A stretch of 64,000 nt of DNA. Source: an uncultured Altererythrobacter sp. Its GTDB lineage: Bacteria > Pseudomonadota > Alphaproteobacteria > Sphingomonadales > Sphingomonadaceae. Below the pieces are notes generated by a model. It was not told the DNA's origin. It saw only the letters and a list, made by a program, of their open reading frames with translations, and made no database searches. The position numbers and the translations under genes are program-made. The stretch's first letter is position 1. Each line of letters starts with the position of its first letter. The DNA lies in NCBI GenBank assembly GCA_946886565.1, contig CAMPIX010000008.1:1-64000 (forward strand), in the 5' to 3' direction. Shown here one piece after another: positions 7,713 through 15,667 of this stretch.

Positions 7713-8957
7713 TCACACGGCGCCGCCCAACGTCCGCTCGTCGCTCGCCGCGACGACGCCCCGGTCGATCAAACCCGCGATCGCCCCCGAGGGCAGCCCC
7801 AGCCGCTCGGCCAGCACTTCCTCGCTGTGCTGCCCGAGGAACGGCGCGGGTGCAGGATCGCCCGCGGCGCGCCCCGGCAGGTTCGCGAACGATCGCGGTG
7901 CGGGGTAGTCGAACCCGCTCGGGTTCGCCGGCGTCGGGCCGAACAGCGGATTGCTCGCCACCAGCACCGGATCGCGCGCCGCTTCGTGCATCGTGCGGTA
8001 ACGCTCGAACGTCGCCCCCGCCGCCGCGAGCCGCTCGGCCAGCGTGTCATAGTCCTCGCGGTCCGCCGCCGCCTGCACGATGGCGAACAGCGCCTCGCGG
8101 TGGACGAAGCGGTTGTGGTCCGAATGCGCGAATGAGACCCCGGTCTCGACCTCCAGCGCGGAGACCGCCTCTCCGATTTGCAGCGCCGCCACCATCGCGG
8201 TCCATTGCTTGGAAGTCAGCACTGCGACCATGAAGCGCTTGCCGTCGCGGCTGACGAAATCGCGCCCGAGCGCCCCCCATATCGCGTTGCCGAGCCGCTC
8301 GCGGTCGGCCCCGCGATAGAGCATCTCGGCCATCGCCCCCGAATTGGCGATCGTGCCCAGCATGACGTCGCCCAGCGGCACGCGTACTTCGCTGCCCTCG
8401 CCCGTCGCGTTGCGGTGGTGCAGCGCCGCCATCAGCGCGAAGGCGCAGTAGGCGCCGGTGATGAAGTCCCACGCGGGCAGCACCTGATTGACCGGCGGGG
8501 CGCTCTCCTGGTCCCACTCGGCCGGGCCGGTCATCAGCGGATAGCCGCTCGCGGCGTTGACCGTGAAGTCCATTGCCTGACGCCCGTCGTGCCAGCCCAT
8601 GATGCGGACCGAGACGAGATCGGGCCGCCCCGCGCTCACCGCATCATGGCTGAGGAAGCTCTTCTCGGGCAGGTTGGTGATGAGCTGGCCGGTCGCGCGC
8701 GCGAGCTCGACGCACAGCTCGCGTCCCTCGCCGCTGCGCAAGTCGAGCGCGACCGACTTCTTCGCGCGGTTGAGATTCTCCCACGCGAGGCTGCGCCCTT
8801 CCGCGGTCTGCATGTAACGGTCGTAGTCGAGCCCGCCGCCGATCTGGTCGATGCGGATGACCTCGACCCCGAACTGCGCGCAGTAGAGCCCTGCGGTGGG
8901 CGAGGCGACGAAGCTGGAGACTTCGACGATCGAGAGGTCGGCGAGGAGGTTGTACAT
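7713..8957 (-). CDS. Class III CoA-transferase (CaiB/BaiF family)
   Basis: A 414-residue CoA-transferase, which moves CoA between carboxylic acids through an aspartyl-CoA anhydride. Evidence is the N-terminal LSIVEVSSFVASPTAGLYCAQFG, the cofactor-site string WENLNRAKKSVALDL, and VLPAWDFITGAYCAFALMAA where D189-region Asp aligns with the family nucleophile, followed by TGEGSEVRVPLGDVM. The ATG at 8957 is supported by a strong GGGGAGGA Shine-Dalgarno 4 bases upstream; the longer frame to 9017 reads through a repeat. It likely activates an acid for the neighbouring dehydrogenase, dehydratase and thiolase. Donor and acceptor are unknown. Confidence 0.92.
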   Translation of the reverse strand: MYNLLADLSIVEVSSFVASPTAGLYCAQFGVEVIRIDQIGGGLDYDRYMQTAEGRSLAWENLNRAKKSVALDLRSGEGRELCVELARATGQLITNLPEKSFLSHDAVSAGRPDLVSVRIMGWHDGRQAMDFTVNAASGYPLMTGPAEWDQESAPPVNQVLPAWDFITGAYCAFALMAALHHRNATGEGSEVRVPLGDVMLGTIANSGAMAEMLYRGADRERLGNAIWGALGRDFVSRDGKRFMVAVLTSKQWTAMVAALQIGEAVSALEVETGVSFAHSDHNRFVHREALFAIVQAAADREDYDTLAERLAAAGATFERYRTMHEAARDPVLVASNPLFGPTPANPSGFDYPAPRSFANLPGRAAGDPAPAPFLGQHSEEVLAERLGLPSGAIAGLIDRGVVAASDERTLGGAV

Positions 8958-8961
8958 CAGG

Positions 8962-9087
8962 TCCTCCCCTGCAAGGGGAGGTGGCAGCCGCGCAGCGGCT
9001 GACGGAGGGGTGTCCACGTCTGCGGATGGCTACACCCTTCCACCACTCGGCTTCGCCGAGCGGTCCCCCTCCCCTTGCAGGGGAGGA
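8962..9087. repeat. CTCCCC-type palindromic repeat doublet, copy 1
   Basis: Two inverted units (8962-9012 and 9031-9087). Each begins with a hairpin made of CCTCCCC and GGGGAGG, then a second hairpin whose stem differs between units: CAGCCGC/GCGGCTG on the left, CTCGGC/GCCGAG on the right. Each unit ends with a GGAGGGGTGT-like tail. The left terminus also forms the ribosome binding site of the CoA-transferase gene read on the minus strand. A single unit of the same family starts at 63909. Confidence 0.85.
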
Positions 9088-9096
9088 TCAGGATCG

Positions 9097-10275
9097 TCAC
9101 GCCACCCCCGCCCGAAAATCGCGCAGCATGTGCTTGGCGATCTGGAGCTGGAGGATCTGCGTCGTGCCTTCGTAGATGCGGTATATCCGCGCGTCGCGGA
9201 AGAAGCGCTCGGCGTCGTACTCGGCGAGGTAGCCCGCGCCGCCGTAGATCTGCACCACGCGGTCGACCACGCGGCCGCACATCTCGCTGGCGAAGACCTT
9301 GAACGCCGCCGCCTTGCGCAGGATGTTCTCGCCGCGGTCGGCGCGCGCCGTCACGTCGGCCATCATGCACTCGGCGGCGTAGATCTCGGTCTCGCTTTCG
9401 GCGAGCATCTGCTGGATCAGCTGGAAGTTGGCGATCGGTTCGCCGAACGCCTTGCGCTCCGTGGCGTACTTGAGCGCGCTGTCGAGCGCGCGGCGGGCAT
9501 AGCCGGTCGAGGCCGCGCCGACCGAGATGCGGCCGTTGTCGAGGCTCTTCATCGCGAACACGAAACCCTTGCCGGTCTCTCCGCCGAGCAGCGCCTCGCC
9601 CGGCACGTGAACGTCCTCGAGGATCACGTCGGCGATATGGCTGCCCGACTGGCCCATCTTTTCGTCCGGGCTGCCGACGGTGACGCCGGGCGCGTCCATC
9701 GGCACGATGAAGGCGGAAACGTGCGCGTTCTTGGGCAGCGCCTCCTTCTCGGTCCGTGCCATGATCAGGCCGACGGCCGCGTGCGGCGCGTTGGTGATGT
9801 AGCGCTTGGTGCCGTTGAGCACCCAGCCATTGCCATCGGGATCGGGCTTCGCGGTGGTCGCCATCGCCGCGCTGTCGCTGCCCGAGCCGGGCTCGGTCAG
9901 GCCGAAGCAGGCGATCTCGCCCGCAGCGATGCGCGGCCACCATTCGGCCTTCTGCGCCTCGGTGCCGCCGTTCTTGATGGCGGAGTTGAACATGCCGACG
10001 TTGATCGAGAAGATCGAGCGATAGGCGGGCGCAGCGTAGGCCATCGCCTTGACGACGCGCGCATACTGGCTCGCGCTCAGCCCCGCGCCGCCGTAATCCT
10101 CGGGCACGGTCAGCCCGAACAGGCCCATCTCGCGCATCTCGGCGAGGATCGCGTCGGGCACGCGATCGTACTCGATCACCTCGCGCTCGGCGGGGATCAG
10201 CCGCTCGCGCACGTAGCGCTCGAGCTGGTCGATGAACTGCTCGAAAAGCTCGGGGTCCATGCCGGGTTCGGCCAT
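9097..10275 (-). CDS. Acyl-CoA dehydrogenase
   Basis: A 392-residue FAD-dependent acyl-CoA dehydrogenase that introduces an alpha-beta double bond in a CoA thioester. Signatures are CFGLTEPGSGSDSAAMAT, YITNAPHA, the arginine-containing ERKAFGEPIANFQ, and IYRIYEGTTQILQLQIA where the Glu of YEGT is the usual catalytic base. The ATG at 10275 is chosen because an AGAGAGGA stretch precedes it; a TTG nine codons upstream (10302) is the alternative. It is the first enzyme gene of the minus-strand cluster continuing through CoA-transferase, thiolase and dehydratase, although a repeat lies before the next gene. Confidence 0.95.
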   Translation of the reverse strand: MAEPGMDPELFEQFIDQLERYVRERLIPAEREVIEYDRVPDAILAEMREMGLFGLTVPEDYGGAGLSASQYARVVKAMAYAAPAYRSIFSINVGMFNSAIKNGGTEAQKAEWWPRIAAGEIACFGLTEPGSGSDSAAMATTAKPDPDGNGWVLNGTKRYITNAPHAAVGLIMARTEKEALPKNAHVSAFIVPMDAPGVTVGSPDEKMGQSGSHIADVILEDVHVPGEALLGGETGKGFVFAMKSLDNGRISVGAASTGYARRALDSALKYATERKAFGEPIANFQLIQQMLAESETEIYAAECMMADVTARADRGENILRKAAAFKVFASEMCGRVVDRVVQIYGGAGYLAEYDAERFFRDARIYRIYEGTTQILQLQIAKHMLRDFRAGVA

Positions 10276-10304
10276 GTCTGTCGGATCCTCTCTGATTGGC
10301 AAAA

Positions 10305-10535
10305 CTACTGCGTGGGGGGAGGAGCCGCGGGCGGGGAGGGTTGCACCTCGGGCGCGCTTTCCGGCGCGGGCCGGCCGAGCGCTTCGGGGGGCAGGCGGCG
10401 CTGCTCGAGCATCTCGGCCGCTTCGTCGAGCGCCTTGGCCTCACCGACGGTGACGCCGCCGGGTCCGGGTTCGTTGTCTGCGGGCTCGCACCCGGCTAGC
10501 AGAAGAAGCGGTAGGGCAAAGGCTATACGCGTCAT
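10305..10535 (-). CDS. Small predicted lipoprotein, Pro-rich tail
   Basis: A 76-residue protein starting MTRIAFALPLLLLAGC, a short type II signal peptide with lipobox LLAGC (Cys at residue 16). The mature part is short, with an acidic amphipathic helix-like stretch (AKALDEAAEMLEQRR) and a Pro/Ala-rich C-terminus. I do not recognise the family. It lies about 30 bases upstream of the acyl-CoA dehydrogenase start on the same strand, so it may be co-transcribed, although its role there is unclear. Confidence 0.65.
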   Translation of the reverse strand: MTRIAFALPLLLLAGCEPADNEPGPGGVTVGEAKALDEAAEMLEQRRLPPEALGRPAPESAPEVQPSPPAAPPPTQ

Positions 10536-10566
10536 CGCCCGGCACCATAGCGAAGCGCGGACAAAG

Positions 10567-10601
10567 GAAAAGCGGGCGAATCGCGTCCGCGACCCGCCCG
10601 C
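10567..10601 (-). terminator. Rho-independent terminator after the Ala-rich lipoprotein gene
   Basis: On the minus strand a stem GCGGGCG/CGCCCGC (10601-10595 with 10578-10572) with internal pairing in the loop is followed by TTTTCC (10571-10566). It lies 43 bases past the stop of the gene at 10644-10934. Confidence 0.6.
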
Positions 10602-10643
10602 TCCAAAAGTTCGTTTCGGCCCCTGAAGAACCGGTACGGGCTA

Positions 10644-10934
10644 TTACTCGGTTTCGGACGCGGCGGCAGCCTCGGCAGCGACGTCGGCGGCGGCGGCGGC
10701 GGCGGCTTCACCCGCCTCGTCGGCGGCGGCATCGGCGTCGGCGGCGGCGGTGTCCTCGGCCATCGGCTCGGTCATCGGCGCGTCGACCGGGGCTTCGGTG
10801 ACAGGCGCAAGTGCCTCGTCGGCGGGCATCTCGACGGTGTCCGCCTCGGCGTCTGCCGAAGCGTCTTCGGAACTGCCGCAAGCGGCGAGCGTGAGAGCGA
10901 CGAGGGGGGCGAGGACGAGGGCAAACTTCTTCAT
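10644..10934 (-). CDS. Acidic Ala-rich predicted lipoprotein
   Basis: A 96-residue protein with a classic lipoprotein signal ([19 protein letters not shown], lipobox LAAC, Cys at residue 19). The mature chain is almost entirely Ala, Asp, Glu, Pro and Met in low-complexity runs (for example [20 protein letters not shown]), so it is strongly acidic and probably disordered. The family is not recognisable. It is divergent from recQ and followed by a terminator, so it appears monocistronic. The real-gene call rests on the signal peptide and terminator rather than on homology. Confidence 0.6.
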   Translation of the reverse strand: MKKFALVLAPLVALTLAACGSSEDASADAEADTVEMPADEALAPVTEAPVDAPMTEPMAEDTAAADADAAADEAGEAAAAAAADVAAEAAAASETE

Positions 10935-11049
10935 CGGTGTTTCTCCGTGGTTCGGCGCGGATGCGCACGCGCTGCGTATCTATCCTCGCCACATTTCAAC
11001 CGCAATCGGCAAAAAATCGCGTCCGCGCCGTTCACCCCCGCCATCGGCT

Positions 11050-12858
11050 ATGCCATGGCGGCACGCGATGGCGACTACGGCGCAAGACGATCGGCGGCTG
11101 GACGGTGCGCGCGCGGAGCTGCGCCGGCTGTTCGGGTTCGAGGATTTCCGAGGCGTCCAGACGCAGGTGGTCGCGCGGGTGCTGGCGGGCGAATCGACGC
11201 TCGCGGTCATGCCCACGGGGGCGGGCAAGTCGCTCACCTACCAACTGCCCGCGGCGATGCTGCCGGGCACGTGCGTGGTGGTGAGCCCGCTGATCGCACT
11301 CATGCACGACCAGTTGCGCGCCGCGCGCGCCAACGGGATCGAGGCGGCGACACTGACCAGCGTCGATGCCGACTGGCGCGAGACGCTCGACCGCTTTCGC
11401 GCGGGGCAGCTCGACCTGCTCTACGTTGCGCCCGAGCGTGCGAGCCAGCCGGGCTTCCGCGAGCTGCTCGGTTCGGCGCAGTTGTCGCTGTTCGCCGTCG
11501 ACGAGGCGCACTGCGTGTCCGAATGGGGGCACGACTTCCGCCCCGACTACCGCCTGCTGCGCGGTCTGCTCGACGCCTTTCCGCACGTCCCGCGTCTCGC
11601 GCTCACCGCCACCGCCGACGCGCACACCCGCGCCGACATCCTCGAACAGCTCGGCATTCCGCGCGAGGGGCTGGTGCTCGCCGGGTTCGACCGGCCCAAT
11701 ATCCGCTACGCCATGCGCCACCGCGACAATCAGGTGCGGCAGATAGCGGCGCTGATGGGGGAAGAGCCGGGGCCGGGCATCGTCTACGCCCCCACCCGGC
11801 GCAAGGTCGAGGATCTGACGGAGAAGCTCGCCGCGGCGACCGGGCGCGAGGTGCGCCCCTATCACGCAGGTCTCGACCCTTCGGTGCGCGCAGCCAATCA
11901 GGCGGCCTTCGTCGCGAGCGAGGACGTGGTGATCGTCGCCACGGTCGCCTTCGGGATGGGGATCGACAAGCCCGACGTGCGCTTCGTCGCGCACGCCGGT
12001 ATCCCCAAGTCGATCGAGGGCTATTATCAGGAAACCGGGCGCGCGGGGCGCGACGGCGATCCGGCGCGCGCGGTCATGCTGTGGGACGCGGGGGACTTCG
12101 CCACCGCGCGCCAGCGACTGTCCGAGGTGGACGAGGCGCGCCGCGCGGGCGAGCGCGCGCGGCTCGATGCACTTGCCGGGCTGGTCGAGACCGCAGGTTG
12201 CCGCCGCGCGGTGCTGCTGCGGCACTTCGGCGAGGATCCGCCCGCGCAGTGCGGCAACTGCGACAACTGCCTCTCGCCGCCGGGCGTCACCGACGCGACC
12301 GAACTCGCGCGCAAGCTGCTCTCGGCCGCCTACCGCACCGGGCAGAGCTTCGGCTTCGGCCATCTGCAGAAGGTCCTCACCGGCACCGACGACGAGCGCG
12401 TGCGCCAGCGCGGCCACGACCGGCTCTCGGTGTTCGGGATCGTAGAGGGCGACGAAGCGCGCCTGCTGCAGCCGCTGAGCCGGGCGCTCCAGGCGCGCGG
12501 CGCGCTGGTCGCGAACGAGCACGGCGGGCTCGCGCTGGGGGGCGATGCGCGCGCGATCCTCAAGGGCGAACAGGCGGTCGCGATCGTCGTGCCACCGCGC
12601 TCTGGGCGCAAGCGGCGGCGCGATGCGAGCCCCAACCCGGTCGGGGACCCGCTGTTCGACGCGCTGCGCGAGCTGCGCCGCGAACTCGCGCTCGAGGCGC
12701 AATTGCCGCCCTACGTGATCTTCCACGACGCGACGCTGCGCGAGATGGCGGCGCGCCGCCCGGCCTCGCTCGCCGAACTGGGCGAGATCGGCGGGGTGGG
12801 GGCTAAGAAGCTGGAAGCCTACGGAGAGCGGTTCCTCTCGGTCATCGCGCGGCATTGA
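11050..12858 (+). CDS. recQ: ATP-dependent DNA helicase RecQ
   Basis: A 602-residue 3'-5' DNA helicase of recombination and repair. Domains in order: superfamily 2 helicase core with Walker A MPTGAGKS, the [18 protein letters not shown] block (DEAH plus RecQ aromatic loop), [11 protein letters not shown] and [12 protein letters not shown]; a zinc-binding subdomain with C-R-R and QCGNCDNC; a winged-helix region; and a C-terminal HRDC domain ([19 protein letters not shown] onward). The ATG at 11050 is proposed; an ATG at 11068 (MATTAQDD) is equally plausible because neither has a clear Shine-Dalgarno. Its upstream region is shared with the divergent lipoprotein gene. Confidence 0.96.
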   Translation: MPWRHAMATTAQDDRRLDGARAELRRLFGFEDFRGVQTQVVARVLAGESTLAVMPTGAGKSLTYQLPAAMLPGTCVVVSPLIALMHDQLRAARANGIEAATLTSVDADWRETLDRFRAGQLDLLYVAPERASQPGFRELLGSAQLSLFAVDEAHCVSEWGHDFRPDYRLLRGLLDAFPHVPRLALTATADAHTRADILEQLGIPREGLVLAGFDRPNIRYAMRHRDNQVRQIAALMGEEPGPGIVYAPTRRKVEDLTEKLAAATGREVRPYHAGLDPSVRAANQAAFVASEDVVIVATVAFGMGIDKPDVRFVAHAGIPKSIEGYYQETGRAGRDGDPARAVMLWDAGDFATARQRLSEVDEARRAGERARLDALAGLVETAGCRRAVLLRHFGEDPPAQCGNCDNCLSPPGVTDATELARKLLSAAYRTGQSFGFGHLQKVLTGTDDERVRQRGHDRLSVFGIVEGDEARLLQPLSRALQARGALVANEHGGLALGGDARAILKGEQAVAIVVPPRSGRKRRRDASPNPVGDPLFDALRELRRELALEAQLPPYVIFHDATLREMAARRPASLAELGEIGGVGAKKLEAYGERFLSVIARH

Positions 12859-13187
12859 GCGCATATCGGAGGCCTCGCGCGGTTCGAATCGGATGCGCCG
12901 AGCCGGGAGCGGGGATCGGAGGGGGGAGGGGGACCCCGGGCCCGGCATCGGCGACATCCGATGCGGTCCGACATCGCGCGGCGCTTCGCCCGTAGGCTTT
13001 CGCGCCGCGCCAGAGGGGCCCGGTCCGCACCCTCCAGATGAGCGGCGAATGCGCTGGTTTCAAGCCCCCGCCCGAAAAGGTCCCGAACAGGTCCCGCGCT
13101 GGAGGATGCACGGCGTCGCGATCCTCCGCCCTCGGCTGGCCGAGGCGCTTGACCGCCCGTTAACTCTTAGCGGCTAACGCGGGTGTC
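12859..13187. other. Intergenic stretch with no supported gene
   Basis: These 329 bases separate recQ from the beta-helix gene. Short open frames exist on both strands but have no ribosome binding site, signal peptide or recognisable motif. The segment is GC-rich with several short self-complementary patches (for example around 12940-12960) but no convincing terminator or repeat family. A GGTTCGAATC string at 12881-12890 resembles a tRNA T-loop but does not fold as one. Confidence 0.6.
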
Positions 13188-14171
13188 ATGGATACATGCG
13201 CCCGCGCCACGCCCGCCCGCCTCTCGCTGAAGCTGACCGTAACGCTCGGCGTGCTCGCGGTAGCCGCAATCCCCGCCGCCATCTTGCTTGCGCAGCCGGG
13301 CGGATCGCCTTTCACGGTGGTCGAGACCGGCAAGGGTTACGCTTCGCTCCAGCAAGCGGTCGATGCGATCGGCGCGGGCGAGGGGACCATCGCGATCGCC
13401 AGCGGCACCTACCGCCAGTGCGCGGTGCAGGAAGGCGGATCGGTCTCGTACTTCGCCGCCGAACCGGGCAAGGCGGTGTTCGAGGGCGAGACCTGCGAGG
13501 GCAAGGCCGCGCTCGTGCTGCGCGGACGTTCCGCGCAGGTGTCGGGCCTCGTGTTCCGCGGGATGGCGGTGCCGGACTACAACGGCGCGGGCATCCGGCT
13601 CGAGCAGGGCGACCTCACCGTCGCGCAGTCGTGGTTCGCCGACAGCCAGCAGGGCATCCTCACCGCCGACGACCCTTCGGGCCGCATCGTGATCGACAAG
13701 TCGACTTTCTCCGGCCTCGGCACCTGCGAGGGCGACGGCGGCTGCGCGCATTCGATCTACGTCGGCGACTACGGCCACCTGCGCGTCACCCGCAGCCGCT
13801 TCGAGCGCGGCACCGGCGGGCATTATGTCAAGGCGCGCGCGGGACGGGTCGAGATCGCAGCCTCGAGCTTCGACGATTCGGCTGGACGCGGTACCAACTA
13901 CATGATCGACATGCCCGAAGGCGCGACCGGCCAGATCACCAACAACTGGTTCGTCCAGGGCCGCGACAAGGAGAACTACTCGGCCTTCATCGCGGTCGGC
14001 GCCGAGGACGTCAGCCACAGCTCCGACGGGTTGCAGATCGCGGGCAACGACGCGCGCTTCGTGCCCGCGCTGAGCCGCAACTCGACCTTCGTCGCCGACT
14101 GGACCGGCGCCGACCTCGCGATCGGCGACAACACGCTGGGCGAGGGCATCGCGCGCTACGAGAAGCGCTGA
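13188..14171 (+). CDS. Right-handed parallel beta-helix protein, membrane-anchored or secreted
   Basis: A 327-residue protein with an N-terminal hydrophobic segment (about residues 13-35, LKLTVTLGVLAVAAIPAAIL) serving as signal or anchor. The rest is a run of short beta-strand repeats typical of parallel beta-helices (pectate-lyase-like): ASLQQAVDAI near residue 52, then turns such as ISGLVFRGMAV-type, LTVAQSWFADSQQGIL, IVIDKSTFSGLG, LRVTRSRFERGTGGHYVKA, VEIAASSFDDS and ITNNWFVQG. Cysteines cluster around residues 176-185 (GTCEGDGGCA). Catalytic residues of a particular polysaccharide lyase are not evident, so the substrate is unknown; the fold is confident, the function is not. Confidence 0.75.
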   Translation: MDTCARATPARLSLKLTVTLGVLAVAAIPAAILLAQPGGSPFTVVETGKGYASLQQAVDAIGAGEGTIAIASGTYRQCAVQEGGSVSYFAAEPGKAVFEGETCEGKAALVLRGRSAQVSGLVFRGMAVPDYNGAGIRLEQGDLTVAQSWFADSQQGILTADDPSGRIVIDKSTFSGLGTCEGDGGCAHSIYVGDYGHLRVTRSRFERGTGGHYVKARAGRVEIAASSFDDSAGRGTNYMIDMPEGATGQITNNWFVQGRDKENYSAFIAVGAEDVSHSSDGLQIAGNDARFVPALSRNSTFVADWTGADLAIGDNTLGEGIARYEKR

Positions 14172-14222
14172 GGCGGAACTCCGCTCTGCTTTCGCCAGTT
14201 TGGGGAGAGAAGGAGCGTTCGC

Positions 14223-14486
14223 ATGGCAGGCGGCTGGACCCGCGACGGGGCCGTTCAGGATCAGATCGACGACACGGTGAGCGACGCGGTCCGCGCCGCC
14301 CGCACCCGCATGCCGCGCGGCGAAAGCGCCGAGTTCTGCGATCTATGCGGCGAGGACATCCCCTTGAAGCGCCGTGAAGCCCTCCCAGGCGTGCGGACCT
14401 GCGTCGCCTGCCAGTCCGAACGCGATGCCGCGGTGAGGTCCACCGGCATCAACCGGCGCGGCAGCAAAGATAGCCAGTTGCGCTAG
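14223..14486 (+). CDS. DksA/TraR-type C4 zinc-finger protein
   Basis: An 87-residue protein with a C-terminal four-cysteine zinc finger: CDLCGEDIPLKRREALPG then TCVACQ (residues 39-63). This spacing matches the DksA/TraR C4 finger of short YbiI-like proteins. The long coiled-coil tip that lets DksA act on RNA polymerase is absent, so a DksA-like role in the stringent response should not be assumed. A GGAG-containing ribosome site (GGGAGAGAAGGAG) lies upstream of the ATG. It follows the beta-helix gene by 51 bases on the same strand. Confidence 0.85.
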   Translation: MAGGWTRDGAVQDQIDDTVSDAVRAARTRMPRGESAEFCDLCGEDIPLKRREALPGVRTCVACQSERDAAVRSTGINRRGSKDSQLR

Positions 14487-14645
14487 GACTTGGCCACGCG
14501 CGGATGAGTTCCGAATGCCGGTAAACCACCATTTGCACGAGCGAAAACGAGATCGAAGGTCTGAATTTGGGGTGGAAAGCGGACGCGGGTGTAATTTCTT
14601 GTGAGCTTCCGATTGTCCCGCCACAGTAGCTGTATGTTCACGTCC

Positions 14646-15071
14646 ATGAAGAATCCAAGCTGGCTAGCGATAGCTGGATTGGTTTTGTCTGGGTGCGATG
14701 AAAGCGGCCTGCAATTGGACGCTGAAGGCCGAGTTGCTTACGAATGGCCCAAGCCGAAAATCATCGACACAAATTTAACGGATGGTCACTTTTCCCAAGA
14801 GCATGGTTGCATCGTTTTCACACGCTACGACGGTCGGCGCTTCCTTCCAATCTTACCGGAGGGCCAGCTTTACTCAGTTGAATCAATGCACGCTCTTTTT
14901 GATGATGACTGGGCCGTTAGCGGGTTTGATGAAAATAGTGACGCGGTGAAATCGCTCCGGGACGATCCTGTGGCCATAAAATGTAATGCGACACCCGCTT
15001 TCATCGCAGGTATCCAGCCAAAAGGTCCGCCACCGCCAGTTCCTCCGCCTTTATCTGAATCGCCTGAATAG
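14646..15071 (+). CDS. Low-GC predicted lipoprotein, unrecognised
   Basis: A 141-residue protein with a type II signal peptide MKNPSWLAIAGLVLSGC (lipobox VLSGC, Cys at residue 17), which decides the ATG at 14646 over the upstream candidates at 14601 and 14634. The mature part has WPKPKIIDTNLTDGHFSQEH and a Pro-rich tail (PPPPVPPPLSESPE). No family recognised. Base composition is strikingly different: 60-base samples inside the gene are about 42-55% GC, against clearly higher values in neighbours, and codons ending in A/T are common. This suggests recent acquisition or an orphan gene. No good Shine-Dalgarno is visible. Confidence 0.65.
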   Translation: MKNPSWLAIAGLVLSGCDESGLQLDAEGRVAYEWPKPKIIDTNLTDGHFSQEHGCIVFTRYDGRRFLPILPEGQLYSVESMHALFDDDWAVSGFDENSDAVKSLRDDPVAIKCNATPAFIAGIQPKGPPPPVPPPLSESPE

Positions 15072-15169
15072 GGTCTAATCCTCGGACGAGTTCGGAAATC
15101 AAAGTGAAAGCGTCCGCTTTGGCGTCGTTTCCTGTCTGACCGAATTTTACCGCTGCCAAGGCGTGCCGA

Positions 15170-15667
15170 TCAGCCGAAGGCGGGTGCGTAGGTCACAATG
15201 CCGCTCGCGTTCGAGACGCCGATGACGAGCCGCTGGAAGTACTCGGGCGGCGGGCCGGGGTAGGCGAGCGCCGGGTCGTGCGCGAAGCCGAAGCGGGCGT
15301 AGTAGGCCGGGTCGCCGAGGACCACGCAGCCCACGGCGCCGCGTTCGTGCAGCAACGCAAGGCCGCGGTCGATCAGCGCCGCGCCGATGCCCTCGCGCTG
15401 GCGCTCGGGCGCGACTGCGACGGGGCCGAGGCCGAACCAGCCTTCGCTGCCGTCCGAGATCGCGACCGGCGAGAATGCGACGTGGCCGATCACTTCACCA
15501 CCGTCCTCTGCGACCAGCGAGATCGTGAGGTCGCCGTCGGCGCGCAGGCGATCGACGACGCCGGGCTCGCTGCCGTCGCTGTGCGGGAGCCCGGCGAAAG
15601 CGGCGGCGACCACATTGTGGATCGCGCTCTGGTCGCCCGCGCGTTCGGGGCGGATCGTCGGGTTCAT
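15170..15667 (-). CDS. GNAT family N-acetyltransferase
   Basis: A 165-residue GNAT acetyltransferase. The acetyl-CoA pyrophosphate-binding motif A is WFGLGPVAVAPERQREGIGA (V-A-V-x-P-x-x-Q-x-x-G-I-G), followed by ALIDRGLALLHERGAVGCVV and the typical LGDPAYYARFGF motif B. The pattern matches the YhbS-like group of small acetyltransferases; the acceptor substrate is unknown. Its ATG overlaps the ribA stop (ATGA, 15664-15667), so translation is probably coupled to ribA, and it may be the last gene of an xthA-ribA-GNAT transcript. Confidence 0.92.
   Translation of the reverse strand: MNPTIRPERAGDQSAIHNVVAAAFAGLPHSDGSEPGVVDRLRADGDLTISLVAEDGGEVIGHVAFSPVAISDGSEGWFGLGPVAVAPERQREGIGAALIDRGLALLHERGAVGCVVLGDPAYYARFGFAHDPALAYPGPPPEYFQRLVIGVSNASGIVTYAPAFG

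Noticed and set aside
12881..12890. GGTTCGAATC resembling a tRNA T-loop
   Set aside because: The flanks (CGCGC and GGATG) do not pair as a T-stem and no acceptor, D or anticodon arm can be drawn around it.
12842..13177. Opposed frames of about 90 codons after recQ
   Set aside because: No ribosome site, signal peptide or motif; typical of GC-rich DNA where stop codons are rare.
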